Origin: Lysobacter luteus
Lineage (GTDB): Bacteria > Pseudomonadota > Gammaproteobacteria > Xanthomonadales > Xanthomonadaceae
Assembly: GCF_907164845.1 (NCBI RefSeq)
Contig: NZ_OU015430.1
Location: forward strand, 310,001 to 374,000
Direction: 5' to 3'
Length of the DNA stretch: 64,000 nucleotides
The notes below the pieces were generated by a model. That model did no database searches. It was not told the DNA's origin and worked only from the letters and a program-made list of their open reading frames with translations. Positions 21,696 through 32,579 of the stretch are shown here, piece after piece. The position numbers were made by a program, and so were the translations under genes. The number at the start of each line of letters is the position of its first letter. Position 1 is the stretch's first letter.

Positions 21696-22922
21696 CTAGG
21701 GCTTCTTGCCGGTCGCCGCCGCTACTGCGCGGATGCGCGCGGCGCGCATTGCCTCACCGATCGCCGGGCCTTCCAGGCCTTCCGGCAGGTCCGACGCCCG
21801 CACCGCACAGGCTGCCGCGTGTGCCCGGCGCAACAGCTCCGCCGACGGGTAAGGCGCGTCCTGCAGACCCGCGCGTCCGCGTTTGTCGGCCTCGCAGACC
21901 GTCGCGATCTGCGCGATCCGTTCCGGCCGGCGGAAACCGTCGCAACGCTCGATCAGCTTCACCGCGGTCGATGCGCGCAACTCGTCGAAACGGTGCACGT
22001 TGAGATGCTCGCGGCAGCAGGCGATCGCCAGCTCGCGGTGCGCGACCGGCACCTTCAGGCGTTCGCACACCCTGCGCACCGGCGCCACGCCCGCCTGCTC
22101 ATGGCCGATGTGCTTGGGCAGCACGTCCTCCGGTGTCAGGGCCTTGCCCAGGTCATGCACCAATGCGGCAAATCCGATCAGGTCGTCGCCCGGTGCCAAC
22201 CTGGCGGCCATGTCGCAAACCAACTCCACGTGCACCCCGGTGTCCACTTCCGGGTGGTACTCCGCGCGCTGGGGCACGCCGTACAGCGCATCGACTTCGG
22301 ACAGCACCACCGCCAGCGCGCCGCAATCGTGCAGCGTGCGCAGGAAGGCCGACGGGCGTTCGCTCGCAAGCGCACGACGCAGTTCCTGCCAGACCCGCTC
22401 CGGCACCAGCTCGGCCAGTTCGCCCGAGTCGACCATTGTGCGCATCAGCGCCATGGTCTCGTCGGCGACCTGGAACCCGAGCGACCCGAACCGCGCCATG
22501 AAGCGCGCCGCGCGCAGCACCCGCAATGGATCCTCGACGAAGGCATCGCCGACGTGCCGCAACACGCGCGCCTCGATATCCGCGGCTCCGCCGAACGGGT
22601 CGACCAGCTGCCCGTCGACGTCCTGTGCGATCGCATTGATGGTGAAGTCGCGCCGCCCGAGATCCTCCTCCAGGGTCACCGTCGGGTCGGCGTCGACGAC
22701 GAACCCGCGATAGCCGCGGCCGGATTTGCGTTCGGTCCGCGCCAGCGCATGTTCCTCGCCGGTGGCGGGATGCAGGAACACCGGGAAGTCCCGCCCGACC
22801 GGCTTGAACCCGGCCGCTTCCATCGATGCCTGGGTTTCGCCGACGACCACCCAGTCGCGGTCGCCGGGTTCGAGCCCAAGCAACCGGTCACGCACCGCAC
22901 CGCCGACAAGGTAGGTCTTCAT
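21696..22922 (-). CDS. cca: Multifunctional CCA-adding protein
   Basis: A 408-residue class II tRNA nucleotidyltransferase that builds or repairs the 3' CCA end. The N-terminus [17 protein letters not shown] holds the GG motif, GDRDWVVVG the two catalytic Asp, and [10 protein letters not shown] the ribose-recognition motif. The C-terminal half has an HD phosphohydrolase domain ([21 protein letters not shown]), so this is the multifunctional type as in E. coli (412 aa). ATG 22922 is preferred over ATG 22931, which would add MGG. It is 22 bp downstream of slt on the same strand. Confidence 0.95.
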   Translation of the reverse strand: MKTYLVGGAVRDRLLGLEPGDRDWVVVGETQASMEAAGFKPVGRDFPVFLHPATGEEHALARTERKSGRGYRGFVVDADPTVTLEEDLGRRDFTINAIAQDVDGQLVDPFGGAADIEARVLRHVGDAFVEDPLRVLRAARFMARFGSLGFQVADETMALMRTMVDSGELAELVPERVWQELRRALASERPSAFLRTLHDCGALAVVLSEVDALYGVPQRAEYHPEVDTGVHVELVCDMAARLAPGDDLIGFAALVHDLGKALTPEDVLPKHIGHEQAGVAPVRRVCERLKVPVAHRELAIACCREHLNVHRFDELRASTAVKLIERCDGFRRPERIAQIATVCEADKRGRAGLQDAPYPSAELLRRAHAAACAVRASDLPEGLEGPAIGEAMRAARIRAVAAATGKKP

Positions 22923-22944
22923 GCCGCCCATGATGCCGGCGAAG

Positions 22945-24975
22945 TCAGCCGGCCGGGCAGGCGAACTGTTTGCGCGGCCCTTCGACGCGTCCTTCCATAC
23001 GGTCGGTCAGCCGCAGTGCGTCGCCGTCGAGCCGCCAGTCGTAGATGACGCTGAAGGCCAACACCCGTGCGACGTAGTCGCGGGTTTCGGCATAGGTGAT
23101 CGTCTCGATCCAGAAATCGGCGTCCATGCCCGACCGGTCGTCCTGCCAGCGGCGCAGCGGGGTCGGCCCGGCGTTGTAGCCGGCAATCGCGAAGTACGGC
23201 TTGCCGCCGTACTCGTCCAGCATCTGCCGCAGGTAGGCGGTGCCGAGCACGATGTTGGTGTCTGCGTCGTACAGGCTCTCGCCACCGCCCCAAGGCTGGC
23301 CGATGCGCCGGGCCACCGCCGCGCCCGTCGACGGCAGCACCTGCATCAGGCCGCGTGCGTCCGCGCCCGAGCGCGCCTGCGGATTGAAGATGCTCTCGGC
23401 GCGGATCTCCGCCGCCACCCAGGCCGGGTCGATCCGGTTGCGACGGGCCTCGCGCCGGATGGTGTCGTCGTGGTGAAGCGGGAAGCGCAGCGCGTAGTAG
23501 TTGCGCTCGTCGGACTCCAGCCCGAACACACCACGGTCGAACCAGCCGTTGGCCTGCGCGACTTCCACCGCGATGCGCCGCTGGCGGTCGTCGAAACGCT
23601 CCAATGCGTCCTTCCACTCCGCCACCGCCCAGCCGTGGCGGCCGAGCCGGGCCAGGCGAACGGCGCGCTGCAGCGCCGCGTCGCTGGCCACCGCCGCCTT
23701 GGTCGCGGCGTCGGCGTCGACCTGCGCGGGGCACAGCGCGTAGGGCTGGTCGAGCCGGTCGGCCGCGAGGAAGCCGTGGAACTCGGGCTGGTCGGCCGCG
23801 GCGGCGTAACGGGCCCGTGCGGTCGCCCGGTCGCCGGTCAGTTCGGCCAGTCGGCCTTCGAAGTACTGGTATTTCGAATCGTTGCGCTGCTCATCGCCCA
23901 TGCGACGGATCGCGTTGAGCGCCGCCGGCCAGTCCGACCGCGCGATCGCCGCGCGCACCTGCCACTCGTGCAACCGTTCGTCGTAGCTGGCCGCCGGCAC
24001 CGCGGCCAGGCGTCGCCCGGACTCGGGCAGCAGCGATGCCGCGGTCCACAGCGCGACCATGTACAGCGCGCGGCCCCGGTCGGCCTCGGTGAACTGGAGC
24101 GCGGACGCGTACTGCGGGAGCAGTACTTCAGCGCGATCGGGGTCGGCCTTGCCGAGCCTGGCCAGGCCGTGTGAGGCGACCCACCGGCTGCGTTCGGTCT
24201 TCGGCCATTGCAGCGCGCGCGTATGTGGCGCATCGATGAACGCCGCGTAGTCTTCGGCCAGCACGCGCTCCGCCTCCGGCAGGTCCCGGGCGATCGCGCG
24301 CATGACCCCCGGTTGCCACGCGGCGGCGGCTTCGTCGAATCGCTGCCAGCGCATCGCGCCGGTCAGGCCACCGCGCTCGGCCAGCGCCGCGAACACGGGA
24401 TCGCAATCGTCGGGCAGCGACTGCCCCTTGCTGCCGTTCCAGATCGCCTGCGCGTCGGTGGTCCACTGCGTGTCCGTACGGCCCAGCGCCAGCTCCGCGC
24501 CCAGCTTGGCGCACCGCAACTTGGTGGAGTCGACCTGGTCACTCCACGCGGCCAGGAACGCGGCATCGTCGTCGCGCCGGGCGGCGGCGGCCAGCCACAC
24601 TTCGCGGAAGGTGTCGGCGACCGCGTCACCGCGGTAGCGCTGCAGGAACTCCATCGCGCGGTCGGCCGTGATCAAGTCGATGTCGCGGCGCAGGCCGGCG
24701 TACTCGACCCACCGGTACAACGGGTGATCGGTCAGGTCACCGTCGCGCGCGGCGTCGAAACTGCCGCGCTCGGCCGCCTCGATGGCCGCGCCGATCCGCT
24801 CCAGGCGCGGGTCGACCACCGGCGCTACCGCGGGGCCAGCGACGGGCGGTGCCACGGGTGTCGCGGTCCGCGTCGGGGGCTCGGCGGGCGGGACGGGGTT
24901 GGACTGGGCGCAGGCGACGGTGGCGAACGTCGTCGCCAGCGCGGCGAAGGCGAGGTAGAGCGGGCGGGGGACCAT
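22945..24975 (-). CDS. slt: Soluble lytic murein transglycosylase (Slt70-like)
   Basis: A 676-residue periplasmic enzyme cleaving peptidoglycan to 1,6-anhydromuramic products. The signal peptide ends VACAQ near residue 25, so the Cys is probably not lipidated. A Pro/Thr linker precedes a long alpha-helical superhelix (U/L domains, about residues 60-490). The SLT domain lies near the C-terminus: [27 protein letters not shown] contains the catalytic Glu (about residue 527), and [15 protein letters not shown] is the conserved NAGP motif. It precedes cca by 22 bp. Confidence 0.92.
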   Translation of the reverse strand: MVPRPLYLAFAALATTFATVACAQSNPVPPAEPPTRTATPVAPPVAGPAVAPVVDPRLERIGAAIEAAERGSFDAARDGDLTDHPLYRWVEYAGLRRDIDLITADRAMEFLQRYRGDAVADTFREVWLAAAARRDDDAAFLAAWSDQVDSTKLRCAKLGAELALGRTDTQWTTDAQAIWNGSKGQSLPDDCDPVFAALAERGGLTGAMRWQRFDEAAAAWQPGVMRAIARDLPEAERVLAEDYAAFIDAPHTRALQWPKTERSRWVASHGLARLGKADPDRAEVLLPQYASALQFTEADRGRALYMVALWTAASLLPESGRRLAAVPAASYDERLHEWQVRAAIARSDWPAALNAIRRMGDEQRNDSKYQYFEGRLAELTGDRATARARYAAAADQPEFHGFLAADRLDQPYALCPAQVDADAATKAAVASDAALQRAVRLARLGRHGWAVAEWKDALERFDDRQRRIAVEVAQANGWFDRGVFGLESDERNYYALRFPLHHDDTIRREARRNRIDPAWVAAEIRAESIFNPQARSGADARGLMQVLPSTGAAVARRIGQPWGGGESLYDADTNIVLGTAYLRQMLDEYGGKPYFAIAGYNAGPTPLRRWQDDRSGMDADFWIETITYAETRDYVARVLAFSVIYDWRLDGDALRLTDRMEGRVEGPRKQFACPAG

Positions 24976-25045
24976 TCGGCGAATATAGCGAGGCGAAAGT
25001 GAACGTTTCAGCTTCGCGCGTTCACCTCACCGACCCGGAGTCCGC

Positions 25046-25843
25046 ATGTCGATCGAGTGGTTGCTGTTTCCATTGCTGGGCGTTGTCGCGGGCGTGCTCG
25101 CGGGCCTGCTCGGCGTGGGGGGCGGGCTGGTGCTGGTGGCCGCCCTGGCGTGGTTGCTGCCGCTGCTGGGCGTGCCGGCCGAGGCGGCGATGCACGCGGC
25201 GCTGGCGAGTTCACTGGCAAGCATCGTGCTGACCGCGGCGGCCTCGGCGCGCGCGCACGCGCGGCGCGGCAGCGTGCTGTGGCCGACGGTCGCCTGGATG
25301 GTCCCGGGATTGCTGCTGGGCGGCTGGCTCGGCAGCGGCCTGGCGGTGCGGATCGATGATGACGTGCTGCGCTACGTGGTGGCGGGCTACTGCCTGCTGG
25401 CGGCCGCGCAGTTGCATTTCGGCAAGCCGCGCACGGGCGGCGGAGATGCGGTGGTGCCACGCGGTCCGGCGATGAGCGGCGCAGGCGCCGGCATCGGTGC
25501 ACTGTCGGCGGTGGTCGGCATCGGGGGAGGCAGCATGACGGTGCCGCTGCTGGTCTGGCGCGGTGTCGCACCGGTGCGCGCGGTGGGGACCTCGTCGGCC
25601 TGCGGCGTGGCGATCGGGTTGGCCAGCGCCGCCGGCTACGCGCTGCACGCGCCGCCCGGGGCGCTGCCCGAGCACGCGATCGGCTATGTATACCTGCCCG
25701 CCGCCATCGGCGTGGCGGTGGCATCGGTGTTGGCCGCGCCGTACGGCACCCGGCTTGCCCACCGGCTGCACGGCGACGTCCTCAAGCGGGTGTTCGCGCT
25801 GTTCCTGGTGGCGGTCGGGGTGAGCCTGCTGGCAGGCCGATAG
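25046..25843 (+). CDS. TauE/SafE family (TSUP) membrane permease
   Basis: A 265-residue protein with about eight hydrophobic segments in two similar halves, starting MSIEWLLFPLLGVVAGVLAGLLGVGGG. The glycine-rich LLGVGGG and its second-half copy VVGIGGGSMTVPLL are family signatures. Members move sulfite, sulfoacetate or other organosulfur anions across the inner membrane; substrate cannot be assigned without neighbours, and none here concerns sulfur oxyanions. CGGAG lies before ATG 25046. It is divergent from slt. Confidence 0.88.
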   Translation: MSIEWLLFPLLGVVAGVLAGLLGVGGGLVLVAALAWLLPLLGVPAEAAMHAALASSLASIVLTAAASARAHARRGSVLWPTVAWMVPGLLLGGWLGSGLAVRIDDDVLRYVVAGYCLLAAAQLHFGKPRTGGGDAVVPRGPAMSGAGAGIGALSAVVGIGGGSMTVPLLVWRGVAPVRAVGTSSACGVAIGLASAAGYALHAPPGALPEHAIGYVYLPAAIGVAVASVLAAPYGTRLAHRLHGDVLKRVFALFLVAVGVSLLAGR

Positions 25844-25979
25844 CGGTTCGCGACCGGCCTGGGCCCGGGGCGGGTGCCCTTTGCCTGTTGTGGCGGGGTC
25901 ATGAATTGTTTACAACCGGAACCACGCCGCAGACAGGGGTGCGGCGCCCTTGATCGTTTTTCTATGGAGAGAGAAGTCG

Positions 25980-28889
25980 ATGAACGCACCCCATCGCCAT
26001 CGCCTGGCGACCGCCGTTTCGTTGTGCCTGATCGCCGCCGCCCCCGGGTTGGCCGTTGCCCAGGACGCGCCGCAGCCATCCAGCGCCACCACCCTGGACA
26101 CCGTCCAGGTCACCGGTACCCGCATCAAGAAGGCGGAGATCGAAAGCCAGACACCGGTCCAGACCCTCAGTCGCGAGGACCTCGAGCGCACCGGCCTGAC
26201 CTCGGTCGGTGACATCCTGCAGGAGCTCACCGGCGCGGGCTCCGCGCTCAACACCAAGTTCAACTCGTCGGGCAATTTCGGCTTCTCGCCCAACGGCGAC
26301 GGCGTCGGCGCGGGTTCGGCCCAGGTCGACCTGCGCCACCTGGGCGCCAAGCGCGTGCTGGTGCTGGTCGATGGCATGCGCTGGGTCAACGAGTCCTCCG
26401 CGTCCGGCGTGGGCGCGACCACCGACCTCAACACCATCCCGCTGGCGATCGTCGAGCGCATCGACGTGCTCGAGGACGGTGCGTCATCGCTGTACGGCTC
26501 GGACGCCATTGCCGGCGTGGTCAACATCATTACCCGGCGCAACTTCGAAGGCGGGCAGCTCTCGCTCAACGTCGGCCAGTACGGCGAGGGCGACGGCACC
26601 AGCAAGGGCGTCGACGTGGCATGGGGCATGAATACCGACCGCAGCAACCTGTTCCTGGGAGCCAGCTACGTCGAGCAGGACGAGATCCTGGCGAACACCC
26701 GCGAGCAGGCGAGCTTTCCGGTGCCGGGCACCGGCCTGGCATTCGGCAGCTCGGGCACGCCGCGTGGCCGCTTCATCTTCACCGACCCGGCCACCGGCGC
26801 CACGCTCGACCTGACGCCCAACGAAGGCGCCAGCGACCCGACCTACGACCCGGCCCAGACCGGTTGCGAGCGCACCGACGACTACCACTGCTTCGGTACG
26901 CCGGACCGCTTCAACTTCGCCCAGTACAACATGCTGCTGACGCCGTCCAAACGGATGGGGCTGTTCGGCCAGTACCGGTTCTACTTCAGCGACACCGTGC
27001 ACGCCTACGCGAAGGCCCTGGTCAACCGCCGCGAGTCGGTCAACCAGGCCGCGCCCGAGCCGATCTTCCTGGGCGCGGACGCCGGCACCGGCAACCCGAT
27101 CTCCGACGGCATGTTCATCTCGGCCGACAACCCGTACAACCCGTTCGGGTTCGACCTGGTTTCGGTCGACGACCCGGCGACGCCGGAGAACGAACTCAAC
27201 TTCATCCTGCTTGGCCGGCGTCCGGTCGAGGGCGGTCCGCGCGTGTTCGAGCAGGAGGTCGACACCCAGTACGTCGGCGCCGGGCTCGAAGGCAGCTTCA
27301 CCGCCGGCGATCGCACCTGGTTCTGGGACGTCAACGCGGCGCACAGCCGCAACGAGGCCGAGCAGACCAACTTCGGCAGCTACGACATCCGCAACATCGC
27401 CCTCGCGCTGGGTGACCCGGCGGCCTGCGCCGCGGTGGCGGGCTGCGTGCCGCTGAACCTGTTCGGCGGCCCGGGCACCATCACCCCGGAGATGCTGGCC
27501 TTCATCCAGCCGGTCGTGCACGACCGCAGCGAGCAGAAGCTCAGCCAGTTCACGGCCAACATCTCCGGCGACCTGCTGGAACTGTGGGCCGGCCCGCTGT
27601 CGGCCGCCGCCGGCATCGAGCATCGCCGCTACGAGGGTTCGTACACGCCCGACCCGCTCACCGTCGCCGGCTTCTACAACGGCGTGCCGTCGTTGCCGAC
27701 CTCGGGCGACTACGACGTCAACGAGGCCTACCTCGAGCTCAACGTGCCGCTCATCACCGAGGGCGCGTTCGGCAAGAGCCTGGACCTGAGCCTGGCCGGG
27801 CGCTATTCGGACTACTCCACCTTCGGCGGACAGTTCACGCCGAAGTACGGCCTGCGCTGGCAGGTGGCCGACGAGCTGCTGTTGCGCGCCACGTACGCCG
27901 AAGGCTTCCGCGCGCCGTCGATCGGCGAACTGTTCGGCTCGCCGAGCCGGGCCGACCTGCAGATCGACGACCCCTGCCTGGTCGGCACCGACGGCAGCGC
28001 GCCGACCGGCGACCCGGGCAACTGCGCCGCGCTCGGCGTGCCGGTCGGGGCCGAGCAGACCAACTCGCAGATATCGGTCACCACCGGTGGCAACGAGGAC
28101 CTCGAGCCGGAGACCGCGCGCAGCTTCACCGCGGGGCTGGTGTTCAGCCCGTCGCTGGCCAGCGGCGTGTCGTGGTCGGACCGGCTCGACCTTGAGCTGA
28201 CCTACTACCGCCACAGCATCGACGGCGCGGTCCAGGCCATCGACGCCCAGACCCAGCTCAACCTGTGCGTGGAGACGCTTGATCCGCTGTACTGCGAAGG
28301 CATCGAGCGTTCGCCGATCGGCGGCATCAGCGCATTCAACAACCGCCTCACCAACCTCGGCTCGATCAAGACCGCCGGCTGGGATGCCGACGTGTTCTGG
28401 ACCCTGCCGGAGATGGCGGCAGGCCAGTTCAAGGTGATCTGGCAGAACACCTTCGTGACCGGCTACGACGCCGTCGGCGCGGCGGGCCAGCGCCAGCCGC
28501 AGGGCGTGGGCATCGAGGTCAACGACAGCGCGATCCCGGATTGGACCTCGACCGCTACGCTCGACTGGCGCCGCGGCCCGTGGAACGCCTCGTGGAGCGT
28601 GCGCCACATCAGCGAGCTGGAGGAGAACTGCGGTGACGCCGCATCGTTCGCGATCTGCGGCAACCAGGCCGAGGGCACCAACACGCTCGAGGCGATGACC
28701 TACCACGACCTGCAGGTCGGGTACCGGTTCGAAGTCTTCAGGAGCCTGCAGCTGACTGCCGGCGTGAACAACCTGCTCGACGACGATCCGCCGATCTGCC
28801 TGTCGTGCTCGCTCAACGGCTACGACGCTTCCACCTACGACATCCCGGGTGGCCGTTACTTCTACATGCGGGCCGACCTGCGGTTCTGA
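25980..28889 (+). CDS. TonB-dependent outer-membrane receptor (large)
   Basis: A 969-residue receptor. ATG 25980 ([10 protein letters not shown]) follows GGAGAGAGAAG, so it is preferred over the in-frame ATG 25950. The signal peptide ends [17 protein letters not shown] is a clear TonB box; the plug holds [25 protein letters not shown] and [24 protein letters not shown]. The barrel has long loops, several with Cys pairs ([23 protein letters not shown]), and ends YMRADLRF. Upstream is a promoter-like AT patch (TTGTTTACAA, 25,908 area). The ligand is unknown; the style recalls the expanded receptor families of Xanthomonads. Confidence 0.93.
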   Translation: MNAPHRHRLATAVSLCLIAAAPGLAVAQDAPQPSSATTLDTVQVTGTRIKKAEIESQTPVQTLSREDLERTGLTSVGDILQELTGAGSALNTKFNSSGNFGFSPNGDGVGAGSAQVDLRHLGAKRVLVLVDGMRWVNESSASGVGATTDLNTIPLAIVERIDVLEDGASSLYGSDAIAGVVNIITRRNFEGGQLSLNVGQYGEGDGTSKGVDVAWGMNTDRSNLFLGASYVEQDEILANTREQASFPVPGTGLAFGSSGTPRGRFIFTDPATGATLDLTPNEGASDPTYDPAQTGCERTDDYHCFGTPDRFNFAQYNMLLTPSKRMGLFGQYRFYFSDTVHAYAKALVNRRESVNQAAPEPIFLGADAGTGNPISDGMFISADNPYNPFGFDLVSVDDPATPENELNFILLGRRPVEGGPRVFEQEVDTQYVGAGLEGSFTAGDRTWFWDVNAAHSRNEAEQTNFGSYDIRNIALALGDPAACAAVAGCVPLNLFGGPGTITPEMLAFIQPVVHDRSEQKLSQFTANISGDLLELWAGPLSAAAGIEHRRYEGSYTPDPLTVAGFYNGVPSLPTSGDYDVNEAYLELNVPLITEGAFGKSLDLSLAGRYSDYSTFGGQFTPKYGLRWQVADELLLRATYAEGFRAPSIGELFGSPSRADLQIDDPCLVGTDGSAPTGDPGNCAALGVPVGAEQTNSQISVTTGGNEDLEPETARSFTAGLVFSPSLASGVSWSDRLDLELTYYRHSIDGAVQAIDAQTQLNLCVETLDPLYCEGIERSPIGGISAFNNRLTNLGSIKTAGWDADVFWTLPEMAAGQFKVIWQNTFVTGYDAVGAAGQRQPQGVGIEVNDSAIPDWTSTATLDWRRGPWNASWSVRHISELEENCGDAASFAICGNQAEGTNTLEAMTYHDLQVGYRFEVFRSLQLTAGVNNLLDDDPPICLSCSLNGYDASTYDIPGGRYFYMRADLRF

Positions 28890-28904
28890 TCGGAGCGGTC
28901 AAGG

Positions 28905-28932
28905 CGCGGCCGGTGGTTCGCCACCGGCCGCG
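28905..28932. terminator. Perfect 12-bp hairpin with TTCG loop between convergent genes
   Basis: CGCGGCCGGTGG, loop TTCG, then the exact complement, 15 bp after the TonB receptor stop and ending 2 bp before the stop of the convergent EEP gene. UUCG tetraloops are especially stable. There is no T-run, so termination may need Rho, but the position fits a two-way stop. Confidence 0.6.
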
Positions 28933-28934
28933 TG

Positions 28935-29741
28935 TCAGGACAGCGCCTCTTCGGGGACGTCCAGCTCGAGCGACAGCGCGAGGTGGTCGGACATCGCCGC
29001 CGGCATCGCGCAGGTGTCGGAGCACGCCAGCCCGTCGCTGATCAGGATGTGGTCGATCGCGCGCTGCGGACGCCAGCTGGGGAACGTCGGCACCACGCAC
29101 GCAGGCGGCTGCAGCCGGGTGGTGCGGAACAGTGCCTGCATTTCCGGCCGTTCGACCGGACAGTTGAAGTCACCCATCAGCACCGCGTGCGGATGGTCCT
29201 GCAGCAGCTCGGCGATGAAGCCCAGCTGCGACGCGCGCGACGTCGCCCCGAGCGACAGGTGCGCCACCGCGATCACCAGCCCCGCGTCGCCGTCACCGAA
29301 ACGTGCCATCAGCACGCCGCGGCCACTGATGCGTCCCGGCAGCGAGTGGTCGATGACCTCCCGAGGTTCGAGCTTGCTGAGCAGTCCGTTGGCGCTGGAC
29401 GCCACCCCGCCGACCCGCCGGTTGGGCTGGTGGCTCCAGTAGTCGAAGCCGCCGCGCTGGGCGAGGTAGTGGGTCTGGTTGGTGAACCCCGAGCGCAGGC
29501 TGCCGGGGTCGCTCTCGTTGAGGCCGACGATGTCGTACTGCCCGGCCAGCTGCGCGATCAGGTCGAGGCTGCCGCGTTTGTTGCCGGCCGGCAGCACGTG
29601 CGACCAGCTGCGCGCGACGTAGTCGTGGTAGCCGCGCGTGCTGGACCCGGCCTGGATGTTGGCGCTGAGTAGCCGCAACCGCCGCGCGCCGCGCGGCGGC
29701 GCCGCAACGGCGGGTTGCTGGTCGGGACCTGGGCTGGACAC
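28935..29741 (-). CDS. Endonuclease/exonuclease/phosphatase (EEP) family protein
   Basis: A 268-residue DNase I-like hydrolase. LLSANIQAGSSTRGYHDYVARSW opens the domain. Conserved catalytic pieces are VGLNESDP (Glu), AVAHLSLG (His), LMGDFNCP (Asp/Asn), IDHILIS and SDHLALS (terminal His). There is no signal peptide, so it is probably cytoplasmic; substrate could be nucleic acid or a phosphoester lipid. Start is GTG 29741, 15 bp after the dsbA-like stop, so it is the last gene of a thiol-oxidoreductase operon, an arrangement I recall from related genomes. Confidence 0.82.
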   Translation of the reverse strand: MSSPGPDQQPAVAAPPRGARRLRLLSANIQAGSSTRGYHDYVARSWSHVLPAGNKRGSLDLIAQLAGQYDIVGLNESDPGSLRSGFTNQTHYLAQRGGFDYWSHQPNRRVGGVASSANGLLSKLEPREVIDHSLPGRISGRGVLMARFGDGDAGLVIAVAHLSLGATSRASQLGFIAELLQDHPHAVLMGDFNCPVERPEMQALFRTTRLQPPACVVPTFPSWRPQRAIDHILISDGLACSDTCAMPAAMSDHLALSLELDVPEEALS

Positions 29742-29756
29742 GGTGCCCGGTGTCGC

Positions 29757-30587
29757 TCAGTCGGCGCTGGCGCCGTCGGCGGGGGCCGACGGGGCGGCAC
29801 CGGCATCGGCGGCGCGTTCCATCGCCACCAGGTGCTCGGCGATGCGCAGGTTTTCTTCGTGGCTGCGGCCGGTGACGCGGTACTTGCCGTCGACGATCAG
29901 GACCGGGGTGGAGTCGACCCCGCTGCGCTGCAGGAACTGGCCGGCCTGGTTCATCTTGGCCTTCACCGCGAAGCTCGACATCGTGCTGGCGAACTGCTTC
30001 GGGTCGACCCCGAATTGCGCGTAGAACTGGCCCAGCTGCTCGTCGGTCGGCAGCGGCTGCACCGGCAGGCTGCGGTCGACGTGGACAGCGCGGAACATCG
30101 CATCGTGGCTGCGCTCGGCAACACCCATCGCCTGGGCCGCGTAGAACGCCTTCGCATAGGGCTCCCAGTAGCCGCCGAACGCTGCTGCCACCGGCTCGAA
30201 GCCGACGTCGGCCGGCAACTTCGCCGCCCAGCTGCTCACCAGCGGCTCGAACGTGGCGCAGTGCGGGCAGGTGTAGCCGAACACCTCGACCACCTCGATG
30301 TCGTTACCCGGGGTGAACTGGGTGCCGCCCGGGATCACGATGTAATCCTGGCCGGCCACCGGCGCCGGGCCGGTGGGCGGGACGACCGGGCCCGGCGTGC
30401 GTGCCGGCGCCTCGGCGACGGCCGGGGCGTTGGTGCCAGGCGTCGCGGTATCGGCGGTGCCGGCCGGAGCAGCATCCGTGGCGGCCGGGGTCGCCGGCGC
30501 GGGCGCTTCCTGCGAGCAGGCGGCCAGGGCGAGGGCGCCCGCGAGGGCGAGGCCGAGACGGTGGAACGTTGCCGGGCGTGCGGTCAT
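29757..30587 (-). CDS. DsbA-family thiol:disulfide interchange lipoprotein
   Basis: A 276-residue exported protein. The signal peptide ends in a lipobox (LAAC, Cys 24). A linker of about 45 residues rich in Ala, Pro and Thr precedes a DsbA thioredoxin fold: IPGGTQFTPGNDIEVVEVFGY, active site CPHC at 107-110, an all-helical insert, and the cis-Pro loop GVDSTPVLIV. It should oxidise periplasmic thiols while tethered to a membrane. GGAG precedes ATG 30587. It lies 83 bp downstream of a second dsbA-like gene on the same strand, so two oxidases are made from one locus. Confidence 0.92.
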   Translation of the reverse strand: MTARPATFHRLGLALAGALALAACSQEAPAPATPAATDAAPAGTADTATPGTNAPAVAEAPARTPGPVVPPTGPAPVAGQDYIVIPGGTQFTPGNDIEVVEVFGYTCPHCATFEPLVSSWAAKLPADVGFEPVAAAFGGYWEPYAKAFYAAQAMGVAERSHDAMFRAVHVDRSLPVQPLPTDEQLGQFYAQFGVDPKQFASTMSSFAVKAKMNQAGQFLQRSGVDSTPVLIVDGKYRVTGRSHEENLRIAEHLVAMERAADAGAAPSAPADGASAD

Positions 30588-30670
30588 GGGTGGATCTCCG
30601 GATTCGGAAGGGTTGGAATGACGTTCGGCCAAGGATACCGATCGGTGGCTGGTCGCCGGGTGACGTAGGT

Positions 30671-31330
30671 TCAGTTGCCTGCGGTCGACCGCAGGCGCGC
30701 TCGCTCGCGGGCGATGAGCGCGTCCACGGTGTCCAGTACCTGCTCGAAGCTGCGTCCAATCACGCGGTAGCGGCCGGCCACGACCAGGCTCGGGGTGCCG
30801 TCGACGCCGCTGCGGCGGATGAATGTCCGCGCGCGTTCCAGCTGCGCATCGGTCGCGGCGCTGGTCATGGCGGCGGCGAACGCGGCCGGGTCGGCGCCGT
30901 AGCCGGCGTAGAAGGCGGCGATCTCGGCCGGCGTGGCCCGCATGATCGGGAGACGTTGCTCCTCGTGGAGCGCGCGGAACATGTCCGCGTGGGTGCGCTC
31001 CACAAGCCCGTGCGCCTGCGCGGCGTAGTACGCCCGTGCATACGGCAGCCAGTAGCCACTGAAGGGCGCCGGCACCGGCACGAACGACACGTCGTCGGGC
31101 AGCCTGCGCTTCCACGCCGCGACCGCCGGTTCGAACGCGGCGCAGTGCGAGCAGGTGTAGCCGAACACCTCGACCACTTCGATCCGGCCGGGCGCAGTGT
31201 CGAACGGCATGCCGCCGGGGATCTCGACGTAATCCACGCCGGCCACCGGCGCTGCAGGAGCCGCGTAAGCGGGGGAGAGCGCGGCGATCGACAGCAGGGC
31301 CAGGACGGCAAGGCGCGAGAGCAGGATCAT
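30671..31330 (-). CDS. DsbA-family thiol:disulfide interchange protein with CSHC active site
   Basis: A 219-residue periplasmic protein. The signal peptide ends AYAAP (about residue 24). IPGGMPFDTAPGRIEVVEVFGY leads to the active site CSHC at residues 60-63, where most DsbA have CPHC; the cis-Pro loop is GVDGTPSLVV. Sequence is close to its lipoprotein neighbour, so they look like an old tandem duplication. The Ser in the dipeptide should alter redox potential compared with Pro. ATG 31330 has AGAGGA upstream. A terminator separates it from cytochrome c4 upstream. Confidence 0.92.
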   Translation of the reverse strand: MILLSRLAVLALLSIAALSPAYAAPAAPVAGVDYVEIPGGMPFDTAPGRIEVVEVFGYTCSHCAAFEPAVAAWKRRLPDDVSFVPVPAPFSGYWLPYARAYYAAQAHGLVERTHADMFRALHEEQRLPIMRATPAEIAAFYAGYGADPAAFAAAMTSAATDAQLERARTFIRRSGVDGTPSLVVAGRYRVIGRSFEQVLDTVDALIARERARLRSTAGN

Positions 31331-31384
31331 GGGCGGGTTCCTCTCCTCGGGGCCGCTCGGTCGCGCTACGGCGGCCGGCAGTCC

Positions 31385-31423
31385 ACAAACAAAAGCGCCG
31401 GCCGTGAATGTCACGACCGGCGC
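31385..31423 (-). terminator. Intrinsic terminator after cytochrome c4 gene
   Basis: On the minus strand GCGCCGGTCGTGA pairs with TCACGGCCGGCGC (one G-T) around a 3-base loop, followed by TTTTGTTTG. It lies 58 bp past the cytochrome c4 stop and 55 bp before the dsbA start, so dsbA probably has its own promoter or is reached by read-through. Confidence 0.8.
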
Positions 31424-31480
31424 AAGGACCAACAGGAGTGAGCAGCGGTTGGGACCGGCGCACGCGCCGGAAGTTCCCGG

Positions 31481-32461
31481 TCAGCCCTGTTCGGGTTCGG
31501 CGGCCGTGCTGGCAGCGTCTTCGCTCTCGGCCGGCACGGTGCCGGTCGCGTCGACCTCGGCCCCGTCGACGCCGGTCGCCTCGGGCCCGGTCGTGGTGTC
31601 CGCCGGCTCGGCCGGCGCTTCGGCCGCGGGGGCCGGTGCCGCAGCGGGAGCCGGGGCCGCGGCAGGCGCCGGTGCGGCGGCGAGGTTGGCCGCGGCGATA
31701 TCGTGCGCGGCCGGGTGCAGGCCCTGCAGGTAGCTCGACAGCGCGCCGATCTCCTCGTCGGTCAGCTCGGCGGTGACCGCGGCCATGATGTTGAACAGCT
31801 TCGGGTTGCTCTGGGTGGTGGTGCCGGCGCGGTATTCCTCGAGCCGGCGCTGGCTGTAGCTGGCGTGCTGGCCGGCCACGTGCGGGTAGGACGGGCCCGG
31901 GTTGCCGGTGCCGTCGGGGCCGTGGCACGCCATGCAGGCCGGGATGCCACGCGCCGCGTCGCCCGAGCGGTACAGCTGCTGGCCGATCTGGAAGAACTTC
32001 ATGCCCGCGTACGGGCCGGTCGCCACCAGGGTGTCGTCGGCGACGCCGGCGCCGGCGGTCTGGGTCGCGTAGTAGGCGCCCACGTCGCGCGCGTCCTGCG
32101 GGGTCAGCATGTCGGCGAACGGCTTCATCACCGCGGCCATGCCGGTATTGCGCTCGCCGCTGCGGAACAGTGCCAGCTGCTGGGCGATGTAGCGCTCGCT
32201 CTGGCCGGCCAGGTTCGGGTACATCGGGTCGGTGGCATTGCCGTCCAGGCCGTGGCAGGCGGCACAGGTGCCGGCCAGCGTCGCGCCCTTCTGGGCATCG
32301 CCCCAGTGGGTGGCCTCGGCCGCCGTGGCCACCTCGGTCAGCGGCGCGGATTCCACCGGCGGCGTCTCGGGGATCGGGGTGACCGTGGTCTGGGCGTAGG
32401 CGACGGCGGCTGCCGCGAGGGCAGTGAGGCCGACGATGCCGAGGACGCGGGCGTGGCTCAT
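31481..32461 (-). CDS. Di-haem cytochrome c4-like protein with Ala/Pro tail
   Basis: A 326-residue periplasmic electron carrier. The signal peptide ends AYAQ (residue 24). Two class I cytochrome domains carry CAACH (66-70) and CMACH (176-180), with sixth-ligand Met candidates in MKPFADML and NIMAAVTAEL. This two-domain form is cytochrome c4, usually donating to terminal oxidases. About 75 extra C-terminal residues are unusual: an Ala-Pro repeat (APAPAAAPAPAA) followed by an acidic Ala/Glu/Thr segment. ATG 32461 (MSHARVLG) is the first codon giving a signal peptide. It is divergent from engB. Confidence 0.9.
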   Translation of the reverse strand: MSHARVLGIVGLTALAAAAVAYAQTTVTPIPETPPVESAPLTEVATAAEATHWGDAQKGATLAGTCAACHGLDGNATDPMYPNLAGQSERYIAQQLALFRSGERNTGMAAVMKPFADMLTPQDARDVGAYYATQTAGAGVADDTLVATGPYAGMKFFQIGQQLYRSGDAARGIPACMACHGPDGTGNPGPSYPHVAGQHASYSQRRLEEYRAGTTTQSNPKLFNIMAAVTAELTDEEIGALSSYLQGLHPAAHDIAAANLAAAPAPAAAPAPAAAPAPAAEAPAEPADTTTGPEATGVDGAEVDATGTVPAESEDAASTAAEPEQG

Positions 32462-32579
32462 TGGGCTGGGCTCCGGGGAAAACGCTGGAAGGACGGCCGA
32501 TGAAAACGGACGTCGGAACCGAAGAATTATCGTCGTCACGGCTAACCGGGTCAACGCGAGCCATGCGATCCTTGTCCGC

